Shown one piece after another: positions 28,946 through 36,178 of a stretch of 64,000 nucleotides of DNA. Position numbers and translations under genes: made by a program. Positions within the stretch are counted from its first letter, which is position 1; the number at the start of each line of letters is the position of its first letter. The notes under the pieces are model-generated. The model ran no database searches and had not been told where the DNA came from. It saw only the letters and a program-made list of their open reading frames with translations. Location: contig NZ_CP017174.1 in assembly GCF_006402735.1 (NCBI RefSeq), forward strand, positions 7,234,001 through 7,298,000. Reading direction: 5' to 3'. Source of the DNA: Myxococcus xanthus (lineage in GTDB: Bacteria; Myxococcota; Myxococcia; Myxococcales; Myxococcaceae).

Positions 28946-29764
28946 ATGAGCCCACATTCCACCCTCCCCACCATCTCCCCCCAGCCCCGCCTGTCCGATT
29001 TCTTCCAGGGGATGGGGCTCCTCGGCCGGGCCTTCTCCCTCATCCTGCGCGACCGCCGGCTGTTCCTGCTGTCCGCCCTCTGTGCCGCCGTCACCGCCGC
29101 CGCCCTCGTGGGGCTCGTCTGGCTGCTGTGGCGCTACGCCCCCGGTGCCCTGGAATCCGTCTGGACCCGCCCGGAGAGCTGGTACGGCCAGGCCGCTTGG
29201 ACCACGGTGCTGGTGTTGTCCGGCCTGGTGCTCTGGGTCGTGGGCGCCAACGTGCTGCCGCCCCTGTTGCTGGCCCCGCTCCAGGATCCACTGTCCGAGC
29301 TGACCGAAGAGGCCTGTGGCGGCGGCCCGGGAACCTCTTTCACCGTGGCGGGTTTCGTCCGGGGGCTCGTCACCGGCATCGCCCATACGCTCGCGCGGCT
29401 GTTCTTCCTCCTCGCGGGCCTGGCTGTGCTCCTGCCCCTCCACCTGATACCGGGGGTGGGCAGCGTGCTGTGGACGCTCCTCGCCAGCCTGTACACCATG
29501 ACGTGGATGGCGGGCGAGTACCTGGCCGCTCCCATGACGCGTCACCTGTATCCCTTCGCCGAGGTGCGCCGGATGCTGCGCGAGCGCCGGGCGCTCTGCC
29601 TGGGCCTGGGCGCGGGCATCTACGTGCTGCTCTGGGTCCCCATCCTCAACGCCTTCTTCCTCCCGGTGGCCATCGTCGCCGGCACCCTGCTTTATGGCGG
29701 GCTGCGCGAGGCCCGGCTGCTGGCGCCCCCTCCTGGGGAGTCCACTACCGCTGCGTTGAAATAA
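28946..29764 (+). CDS. EI24/CysZ-type membrane protein
   Basis: 272 residues with four or more long hydrophobic segments (about 38-60, 88-110, 148-180, 215-250). The start FFQGMGLLGRAFSLILRDRR and the central VLPPLLLAPLQDPLSELTEE fit the EI24/CysZ family. CysZ proteins take up sulfate; other EI24 members are uncharacterised, and no sulfate genes are near, so transport of sulfate should not be assumed. Sulfur use by the adjacent divergent gshA is a suggestive but unproven link. Confidence 0.82.
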   Translation: MSPHSTLPTISPQPRLSDFFQGMGLLGRAFSLILRDRRLFLLSALCAAVTAAALVGLVWLLWRYAPGALESVWTRPESWYGQAAWTTVLVLSGLVLWVVGANVLPPLLLAPLQDPLSELTEEACGGGPGTSFTVAGFVRGLVTGIAHTLARLFFLLAGLAVLLPLHLIPGVGSVLWTLLASLYTMTWMAGEYLAAPMTRHLYPFAEVRRMLRERRALCLGLGAGIYVLLWVPILNAFFLPVAIVAGTLLYGGLREARLLAPPPGESTTAALK

Positions 29765-29773
29765 ACGCCCGAG

Positions 29774-29790
29774 CCGGGTGTCCAACCCGG
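29774..29790 (+). terminator. Hairpin after the EI24-type gene
   Basis: A perfect 6-bp inverted repeat CCGGGT/ACCCGG with a 5-nt loop lies 10 bp after the stop. There is no T tract. Confidence 0.4.
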
Positions 29791-29978
29791 GGAACCGGGA
29801 ACGCAATGCCCGCCAGGGACGTTCTGCTCCACCAGCAGAGAGGCGATGCCTTGAAGCACCAGGAGCCCGTGATTAGGCTTGCCCGGCCGCTTACAGTGTT
29901 CGCCTACTCGGTATAAACGGTCGAAATCTCAAGGCTTCTCGCCACACCCGGGGTGCCGGACAGCGCGCCCCAGCTTGG

Positions 29979-32900
29979 ATGAACCAAATGCCGCGTTTCC
30001 TCCGCCGAATCACAGCCGTTGCCGTGCTCCTCGGCGCCTGGGCCCTGGTGGGCAGTGACCGGGCTCCCTTGCCGCTGACCATGGGTGCAGCCGAGGCCGG
30101 GCAAGGCTCGTGGGACGGCAGTCTTCCTGCCGTCAAAGGCGAGAAGGCCCCGCACGACCTCAACAGCCTGCGCGTCCTGACGAAGGTCATCCTCTACGTG
30201 AAGGAGAACTACGTCGACCCCAAGCGGGTGAAGCCGAAGGAGATGATGATCGCCTCGCTGGAGTACGTCGAGAAGAGCGTTCCCGACGTGCTCGTGGACG
30301 GCAACGCGGAGACGGGCAAGCTCAACGTCAACGTGAACGGCAAGCAGCGCGAGTTCGACATCGCCCACGTGGACTCGCTGTGGAAGATGTCCTTCGCGCT
30401 CAAGGACGTCTTCGACTTCCTGTCGAAGAACATGCGGCCCATCGAGGACACGCGCGACGTGGAGTACGCGGCCGTCAACGGCATGCTGTCCACGTTGGAT
30501 CCGCACTCGGTGCTTCTGCGCCCGGAGCTGTACCGGGAGATGAAGCTGTCCACCAAGGGTGAGTTCGGCGGCCTGGGCTTCGTCATCCAGATGCGCGAAG
30601 GCAACCTCACCGTGGTCAAGGTGATCCCGAAGACGCCCGCGCACCGCTCCGGCATCCAGAAGGACGACCGCATCAAGAAGATTGGCGAGGAGTCCACCGT
30701 CAACATGGACCTCAACGAGGCCGTGTCGAAGCTGCGCGGCCCGGTGGACAGCCGCATCACGATTACCGTGGAGCGCGACGGCTGGGACAAGCCCCGCATC
30801 ATGACGCTCTCGCGCGCCATGATTTCCATCGAGAGCGTGCAGCACAAGATGCTCTCCAACAACGTGGGCTACATCCGCCTGAAAAACTTCCAGGGCAACA
30901 CCACCCGTGACCTCGAGGCGGCGCTGACGCAGCTGCGCAAGCAGGCGGACGCGAAGGGCGGCTTCAAGGGCCTGGTGCTCGACATGCGCGGCAACCCGGG
31001 CGGCCTCTTGGAGCAGGCCATCCAAGTGTCCGACACGTTCCTGTCCAGCGGCACCATCGTCGCGACGGTGGGCCTGTCCGACAAGCTGCGCGAGGAGAAG
31101 CGCGCGCGCGCCACGGATGGCGAGGACAGCTACCCCATCGCCGTGCTGGTGAACGCCGGCAGCGCCTCCGCGTCCGAAATCGTCGCCGGCGCGCTGAAGA
31201 ACCTCGACCGCGCGACCATCATCGGCCGTCAGACGTTCGGCAAGGGCAGCGTGCAGGTGCTGTACGACTTCCCGGATGACAGCGCGCTGAAGCTGACCAT
31301 CGCCAAGTACCTGACCCCGGGCGACGTCTCCATCCAGGAGGTCGGTATCGTCCCGGACATCCAACTGGTCCCCACCCGCGCCACCGATGAGCGCGTGGAC
31401 GTGTTCGCGCCGCGCCGCTCCATGGGCGAGGCCGACCTGGACCAGCACTTCGGCAACCCGGACTCCAGCACCGTCGCCAAGAAGCGCGAGGACGTGCTCG
31501 ACCGCGAGAAGCCGCTGGAGAGCCTCAAGTACCTGAAGGTGGACGAGAAGCAGGCCCAGGCCACCGCCAAGAAGGAAGAGAGCAAGGCCGCGCCGAAGAC
31601 GGCCGCCAACGCCAAGAAGCACGGGGACAAGGACCCGCTGCTGGACGTGGACGTGGCCGGCATGGGTGAGGACCTGGACGACCAGCTCGACGCCGAGGCC
31701 CAGGAGGAAATCAAGGAGGACTTCGAGGTCCAGTTCGCCCGCGACTTCGTGCTGCGCGCTCCGGCCACCACGCGCAAGGAGCAGCTCAAGCAGGGCAAGG
31801 CGTTCATCGACCAGAAGCGCGCCGAGGAGGAGTCCCGCATCAACGCCGCCATCGCCGCGCTGGGCGTGGACTGGAGCGCGGGTCCCACGCCGAAGAACGT
31901 GCAGATGGCCGTGTCGCTGACGCCGGGCCCGGACGCGAAGATTCTGGCGGGCGAGGTGATGGAGATGGCGCTGACCGCGGAGAACCGTGGCACCGAGCCG
32001 CTCAAGCGCGTGCGCGCCTGGACGGAGAGCGACAACGCCTTCCTGGACCGCCGCGAGTTCCTGTTCGGCGCGCTGGCGCCGGGTGAGAAGAAGACGTGGA
32101 AGGTGAAGGTGCGCCTGCCCAAGGACCTCACCAGCCGCCGCGACGACGTGACGGTGCGCTTCTTCGATGACCACGGCGCCCTGCCTGAGACGCGGGTGGC
32201 CGAGCTCAACTTCGTGGAGCTGCCCCGCCCCGCCTTCGCCTTCAACTGGCAGGTCATCGACGACTGCGCCACCTGCAACGGCGACGGCACCGTGCAGCGT
32301 GGGGAGACTGTCTCCGTGCTGCTGGACGTGACGAACGCGGGCACCGGCACGGCGCTCGACTCCTTCACGCAGATCAAGAATGGCGGCGACGCCAACATCT
32401 TCATCGAGAAGGGCCGCTTCAAACTGGGCGAGCTGAAGCCCGGTGAGACGAAGACGGCGCGCTTCCAACTGGAGGTGAAGAAGGGCTTCAAGGGCAACAC
32501 CTTCCCGCTGAAGCTGGCCATCATCGACGAGCCGCTCGAGGAGTTCGTGATGGAGAAGCTGGAGCTCCCCGTCACCGACGCCGCGATCGCCACGATGGAG
32601 CCGAAGAAGGGCTTCGTCCGCGTGGGCGACAAGGTGGACCTGTATGGCGCTCCCGCGCAGGGCGCGCGCGCAGTGGCGAAGCTGAGCGGGACGACGGTGC
32701 TGCCCGCCGAGGCGGTCACCAAGGGCTACTACCGCGTGGAGCTGGAGAAGGACCGCTTCGCCTTCGTGCGCAGCCAGGACGCGAAGGAGCTGAAGACGGG
32801 CAAGGCCACCGCGCCGAAGGTCACGCTGGTCACCAACCACCGGCCGCCCGACATCCGCCTGGACGTGGATCCGGCCGCTGGCGGCCTGGTGGCCAACGGG

Positions 32901-33203
32901 GACAAGTTCACGCTCTCCGGCGTGGTGACGGACCCCCACGGGCTCCTGGACGTCTACGTGCTGGTGAACGACCAGAAGGTCTACTTCAAGGGCGTGGACC
33001 CCAAGGGCTCCGAGCCGAACACGCTGAAGTTCTCCACGGAGTTCGCGCTGAAGGAGGGCAACAACAACGTGCTGGTGGTGGCGCGCGAGGACAATGACTT
33101 TGCCAGCCGCCGCACGCTGGTCATCCGCCGCCGCCCGGCCGAGGTCGCCCAGAAGATGGCGTCCCCCACCGGGAGCCCCTCCAGCAAGCCGCAGCCGCAG
33201 TAG
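29979..33203 (+). CDS. Very long CtpA-type S41 protease with PDZ and Ig-like domains
   Basis: 1074 residues, about twice the usual CtpA length. A signal-anchor (about 8-30) is followed by a PDZ domain (about 188-275, GEFGGLGFVIQMREG) and the S41 protease core with catalytic Ser397 in GSASASEIVAG and Lys422 in FGKGSVQ, the normal 25 residues apart. A charged linker (about 500-640) and further domains follow: two CARDB-like beta-sandwiches (about 645-865), an SH3-like segment (about 870-930) and a last Ig-like domain (to about 1060). It should act in the periplasm on protein C-termini; the extension may bind substrates or envelope. The start could also be the ATG at 29988. Confidence 0.9.
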   Translation: MNQMPRFLRRITAVAVLLGAWALVGSDRAPLPLTMGAAEAGQGSWDGSLPAVKGEKAPHDLNSLRVLTKVILYVKENYVDPKRVKPKEMMIASLEYVEKSVPDVLVDGNAETGKLNVNVNGKQREFDIAHVDSLWKMSFALKDVFDFLSKNMRPIEDTRDVEYAAVNGMLSTLDPHSVLLRPELYREMKLSTKGEFGGLGFVIQMREGNLTVVKVIPKTPAHRSGIQKDDRIKKIGEESTVNMDLNEAVSKLRGPVDSRITITVERDGWDKPRIMTLSRAMISIESVQHKMLSNNVGYIRLKNFQGNTTRDLEAALTQLRKQADAKGGFKGLVLDMRGNPGGLLEQAIQVSDTFLSSGTIVATVGLSDKLREEKRARATDGEDSYPIAVLVNAGSASASEIVAGALKNLDRATIIGRQTFGKGSVQVLYDFPDDSALKLTIAKYLTPGDVSIQEVGIVPDIQLVPTRATDERVDVFAPRRSMGEADLDQHFGNPDSSTVAKKREDVLDREKPLESLKYLKVDEKQAQATAKKEESKAAPKTAANAKKHGDKDPLLDVDVAGMGEDLDDQLDAEAQEEIKEDFEVQFARDFVLRAPATTRKEQLKQGKAFIDQKRAEEESRINAAIAALGVDWSAGPTPKNVQMAVSLTPGPDAKILAGEVMEMALTAENRGTEPLKRVRAWTESDNAFLDRREFLFGALAPGEKKTWKVKVRLPKDLTSRRDDVTVRFFDDHGALPETRVAELNFVELPRPAFAFNWQVIDDCATCNGDGTVQRGETVSVLLDVTNAGTGTALDSFTQIKNGGDANIFIEKGRFKLGELKPGETKTARFQLEVKKGFKGNTFPLKLAIIDEPLEEFVMEKLELPVTDAAIATMEPKKGFVRVGDKVDLYGAPAQGARAVAKLSGTTVLPAEAVTKGYYRVELEKDRFAFVRSQDAKELKTGKATAPKVTLVTNHRPPDIRLDVDPAAGGLVANGDKFTLSGVVTDPHGLLDVYVLVNDQKVYFKGVDPKGSEPNTLKFSTEFALKEGNNNVLVVAREDNDFASRRTLVIRRRPAEVAQKMASPTGSPSSKPQPQ

Positions 33204-33225
33204 GCGCCCCGCGCCCACCTGGCGC

Positions 33226-33249
33226 GCCGCCTCCTTCCGGGCGGCCTTT
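33226..33249 (+). terminator. Terminator after the S41 protease gene
   Basis: Inverted repeat GCCGCC/GGCGGC with an 8-nt loop, followed by CTTTCC, 23 bp after the stop. Confidence 0.55.
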
Positions 33250-33382
33250 CCAGCGAGACTCCCTGAGAGGAGACCGCGGGAGGGGTCGCCCGTTTTGTTG
33301 ACGCTCCTCGCGAGCAGGCGTTAGCGTCCGGCGCGGTGGGCGCCTTACCGGCCGGTCGCGCGCCCTGGAGGCGGTGACTCGA

Positions 33383-34279
33383 ATGCGGACGTTCAGTCGG
33401 TGGGTGGCCCTCGCGGCCTGGGCGTCAGGCGCGTCCGTTGTCGCGGCGCCCAATGACCTGCAGATCGCGCGGTTCGGCAACCCCACGGGCGACAACCCTG
33501 TGGCGTCCGCTGACGCGGATTTCCAGGCCTTCGCCCGCATCATGGGCGCGGCCATCACCTCCGTGAACCTGATGCCCCCGGAGACGACGGGCCACTCGGC
33601 CTGGGCCATCAACGCGGAGCTCTCCGTGGTGTCGCTGCCCGGCAGCGTGAACATCCCCACGCAGAACGAGCAGCCCTCCACGGTGCTCATCCCCTCCTTC
33701 CACGCGCGCAAGGGCCTGCCCTTCTCGCTGGAGCTGGGTGGGCGCGTGGGCTGGGTGGAGAAGAGCAGCCAGGTGGTGGCCACCGGCGAGCTGAAGTGGG
33801 CCGCCAACGAGGGCTTCACCTACCTGCCCGACTTCGGCGTGCGCGGACACGTGACGAAGCTGTTCGGCGCCCGGGATTTGGGCCTCACCGTCATGGGCCT
33901 GGACTTCGGCGTGGGCAAGCAGTTCCCGCTGGGCGGCATGGTGACGCTGACGCCCTACGGCGGCCTGGACCTGGGCTTCGTCGGCGCGACGTCCAGCCGC
34001 ATCGACTTCAACCCGGACCGCAGCTTCGATGACACGACGGGGGACGACTCGCGCGTGGCGCTGACGGATACCGCCGCGTACCGGAAGGTGTCCTTCGGCA
34101 GCAACATCAACCAGCGCATCTACGGCGGCGTCCGCTTCATCGGCGGCGTGCTCCAGCTGGGCGCGGAGCTGTCGCTGACGCGCACGGGCAGCGTCTCCTA
34201 CGAGGAGAACGGCAGCACCGTGGACCGGGGCCTGCCGGCCGTCTTCGCCTTCAACACCACGCTCGGCCTGGACTTCTGA
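33383..34279 (+). CDS. Outer-membrane beta-barrel protein
   Basis: 298 residues. GGAGG lies 11 bp before the ATG at 33383, which I prefer to the GTG at 33374. A signal peptide (about 1-22) is followed by many amphipathic strands (WAINAELSVVSLPG, LPFSLELGGRVGWVE, QVVATGELKWAANEG, VTLTPYGGLDLGFVG, LQLGAELSLTRTG). The last residues TLGLDF end in Phe, as in barrel proteins. Roughly 12 strands fit. Function unknown. A weak promoter-like pair (TTGACG at 33298 and TTAGCG at 33321, 17 bp apart) lies upstream. Confidence 0.85.
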   Translation: MRTFSRWVALAAWASGASVVAAPNDLQIARFGNPTGDNPVASADADFQAFARIMGAAITSVNLMPPETTGHSAWAINAELSVVSLPGSVNIPTQNEQPSTVLIPSFHARKGLPFSLELGGRVGWVEKSSQVVATGELKWAANEGFTYLPDFGVRGHVTKLFGARDLGLTVMGLDFGVGKQFPLGGMVTLTPYGGLDLGFVGATSSRIDFNPDRSFDDTTGDDSRVALTDTAAYRKVSFGSNINQRIYGGVRFIGGVLQLGAELSLTRTGSVSYEENGSTVDRGLPAVFAFNTTLGLDF

Positions 34280-34282
34280 GCG

Positions 34283-35008
34283 CTACGCGGCGGGGTGCAG
34301 GGCCTGACGGACCACCCCCGGCCGGTTGGTGATGAGGTAGCTGACCCCCATCCGCTCCAGGACATGGGCGCGCTGGGGGTCATCCACCGTCCACGCCGCC
34401 ACGCTCATCCCGGCCGCGCGCCATGCGGCCACCCGCTCCGGGGTGCAGGCCTCGTGGAAGGGGTGGACCGAGTGTGACGACACGAGCGGGCTCACCCCGT
34501 AGGCCTGCATGGCCCAGGACTTGTCCGGGTCGATGAGCAGCCCCCGGCGCAGCTCCGGCGCCGCGGCCGCCAGGCGGAAGAGACACAGCGGGTTGAAGCT
34601 GGAGATGACGACCCGGCCCGCCAGCCCGCGCCGACGCACCAGCCGCGCCACCTGCTCCGCCAGGCCTCCGTCGTCGGCGCGCTCGCACTTGAGCTCGATG
34701 TTGACCAGGAACTGAGGTGGCAGGGCCTCCAGCACCTCTTCCAGCAGCGGGATTCGGGCGGGGGCGAAGCCCAGCGGCGAGCCGACGTCCGCCCGCTGGA
34801 GCTTCCACCACGGGGTGAGGCGAACCTCCCACGGCAGCCGCGCGAGGCGCTCCAGGCGCTCGTCGTGACAGACGACGACCTCGCCCGAGCCACAGAGCAT
34901 CGCGTCCAGTTCCACACCATCCGCGCCTTGGCGGACCGCCTCGGCGAAGGCTTCCAGGGTGTTCTCGGGGGCATCGGCGCTGGCGCCACGGTGGGCAAGC
35001 AGGAGCAT
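34283..35008 (-). CDS. Glycerophosphodiester phosphodiesterase
   Basis: 241 residues from the ATG at 35008; a longer frame begins at 35044. The GDPD signature is complete: LLAHRGASADAPENTLEAF with the catalytic His and Asn, DGVELDAM with the metal-binding Glu and Asp, and VVCHDERLERL with the second His. VNIELKCER and the C-terminal SVAAWTVDDPQR also fit. It hydrolyses glycerophosphodiesters to glycerol-3-phosphate and an alcohol. No signal peptide is seen, so it is cytoplasmic. It is divergent from tatA. GGAGG lies only 2 nt before the chosen ATG, so the start is not certain. Confidence 0.92.
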   Translation of the reverse strand: MLLLAHRGASADAPENTLEAFAEAVRQGADGVELDAMLCGSGEVVVCHDERLERLARLPWEVRLTPWWKLQRADVGSPLGFAPARIPLLEEVLEALPPQFLVNIELKCERADDGGLAEQVARLVRRRGLAGRVVISSFNPLCLFRLAAAAPELRRGLLIDPDKSWAMQAYGVSPLVSSHSVHPFHEACTPERVAAWRAAGMSVAAWTVDDPQRAHVLERMGVSYLITNRPGVVRQALHPAA

Positions 35009-35119
35009 GCCCTCCAGTCTGCGCGGGTGGCCGCCGCCGTGCATCAGAAGTCCAACCGGGCGTGCGGCGGTGGACGCATGGCTTGCCTCCCCCCGCCCTT
35101 TGCTGCACTGTGCTCCATC

Positions 35120-35347
35120 ATGCTGGGCCTCGGCCTCGGAGAAATCATCGTCCTCGGCTTCATCCTGTTGGTGGTCTTCTCGGCCGCCCGCATGGGTCAG
35201 CTCGGCAATGCCGTGGGCAAGTTCGTGTACTCGTTCCGCAAGGCGTCGCGCGGCGAGGACCTGGTGGATGCGAAGCCGCTGCCTCCGGGCCGCCGCAGCA
35301 CCACGGACGCCGAGTTCACGGAGCCCGAGCAGCCGCGCCGCCGCTAG
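35120..35347 (+). CDS. tatA: TatA/E-type twin-arginine translocase subunit
   Basis: 75 residues. A single membrane helix (GEIIVLGFILLVVFSAARM), a short hinge and an amphipathic helix (QLGNAVGKFVYSFRKA) give the TatA layout, followed by a polar tail. TatA oligomers form the passage for folded proteins with twin-arginine signals. tatB and tatC are not in the window. The usual F-G hinge reads RMGQLG, which is slightly atypical, so TatA rather than TatB is an inference from length. Confidence 0.88.
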   Translation: MLGLGLGEIIVLGFILLVVFSAARMGQLGNAVGKFVYSFRKASRGEDLVDAKPLPPGRRSTTDAEFTEPEQPRRR

Positions 35348-35377
35348 GCCCCTCCCCTCCCCAGGATGCGAAGCCCG

Positions 35378-36172
35378 TCAGTCGTGCCCGCGATGCCCGG
35401 GGATGAGTGACGCGGCCGCGGGCCCTGTCCCATGGCCTTCGGCGAGCAGCCGGGAGGCCTGTGCCCGCAAGGCGGGATGCAGGGCAGCGTTCGAGACAAG
35501 CTCCCTCAAGTCCGCCGTGTTGAGCAGCGGGACGATTTTCGCGCCCGTCTCCGGCGGCAGGTAGGGGTTGAAGACGAGCGCGCGCCGGATGGCATGGCGC
35601 ACGGACCAGCGGGATGACTTCCAGATTTCGATGAGCGGCTCGGGTCGGGCCGGGCGGCGCGCGGCGATGCGAACCACCAGCTCCTCGGTGAGCCGGGGGT
35701 TGATGAGCACGTTGCGCAGGACGGTGGGATTGCTGACGGTGGCCAGGCGAGACAGGGTGTCCGGGTCCCTCGTGAGGCGGGCCTGCTGCTTCAGGTGCCC
35801 GAGCGACTGGGAGAAGGCGTTGGCGTCCGCACGGGCAGCGGCGTCCGCGTCCATCTCCAGCTTCGCGGGGCCTTGGGCGAACAGGTCCGCCACGGTGTCG
35901 AGCGATTGGACGTACGCGAGCCGCCGCAGCGACTCCACGTGGGGGATGTGCTCGGCCTCCTGCTCGAGCGCGGCCATGAAGTCCGACAACGCACAGGAGG
36001 CGGGCCCCCACCCCGCGCGAGAGAGGGCGATGAGGTGGCCCACCAGCTCGTTGGAGTCGAGCGGATCTCTCCAGGCGAGCTCACGGGCGGCGGCCTTGCG
36101 ACGGACCTCCGCCCCCCCGCTCAAGGCATGGATGAAGCGCGCGACGGTCCGGGCATCCTCCTGCGTGGGCAT
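35378..36172 (-). CDS. Helical-repeat protein of unknown function
   Basis: 264 residues, entirely helical, without signal or membrane segment. Pieces such as SNPTVLRNVLINPRLTEELV and NTADLRELVSNAALHPALR resemble leucine-rich-repeat-variant or HEAT-like modules (leader FIHALSGGAEVRRKAAAREL). Such proteins act as protein-binding scaffolds. It follows the zinc-ribbon gene by 6 bp in the same direction, so the two form an operon and may interact. Function unknown. Confidence 0.82.
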   Translation of the reverse strand: MPTQEDARTVARFIHALSGGAEVRRKAAARELAWRDPLDSNELVGHLIALSRAGWGPASCALSDFMAALEQEAEHIPHVESLRRLAYVQSLDTVADLFAQGPAKLEMDADAAARADANAFSQSLGHLKQQARLTRDPDTLSRLATVSNPTVLRNVLINPRLTEELVVRIAARRPARPEPLIEIWKSSRWSVRHAIRRALVFNPYLPPETGAKIVPLLNTADLRELVSNAALHPALRAQASRLLAEGHGTGPAAASLIPGHRGHD

Positions 36173-36178
36173 GGTGGC

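Noticed and set aside
29904-33218. 1104-codon frame antisense to the S41 protease
   Set aside because: Mirror frame; the plus strand has clear PDZ and S41 motifs.
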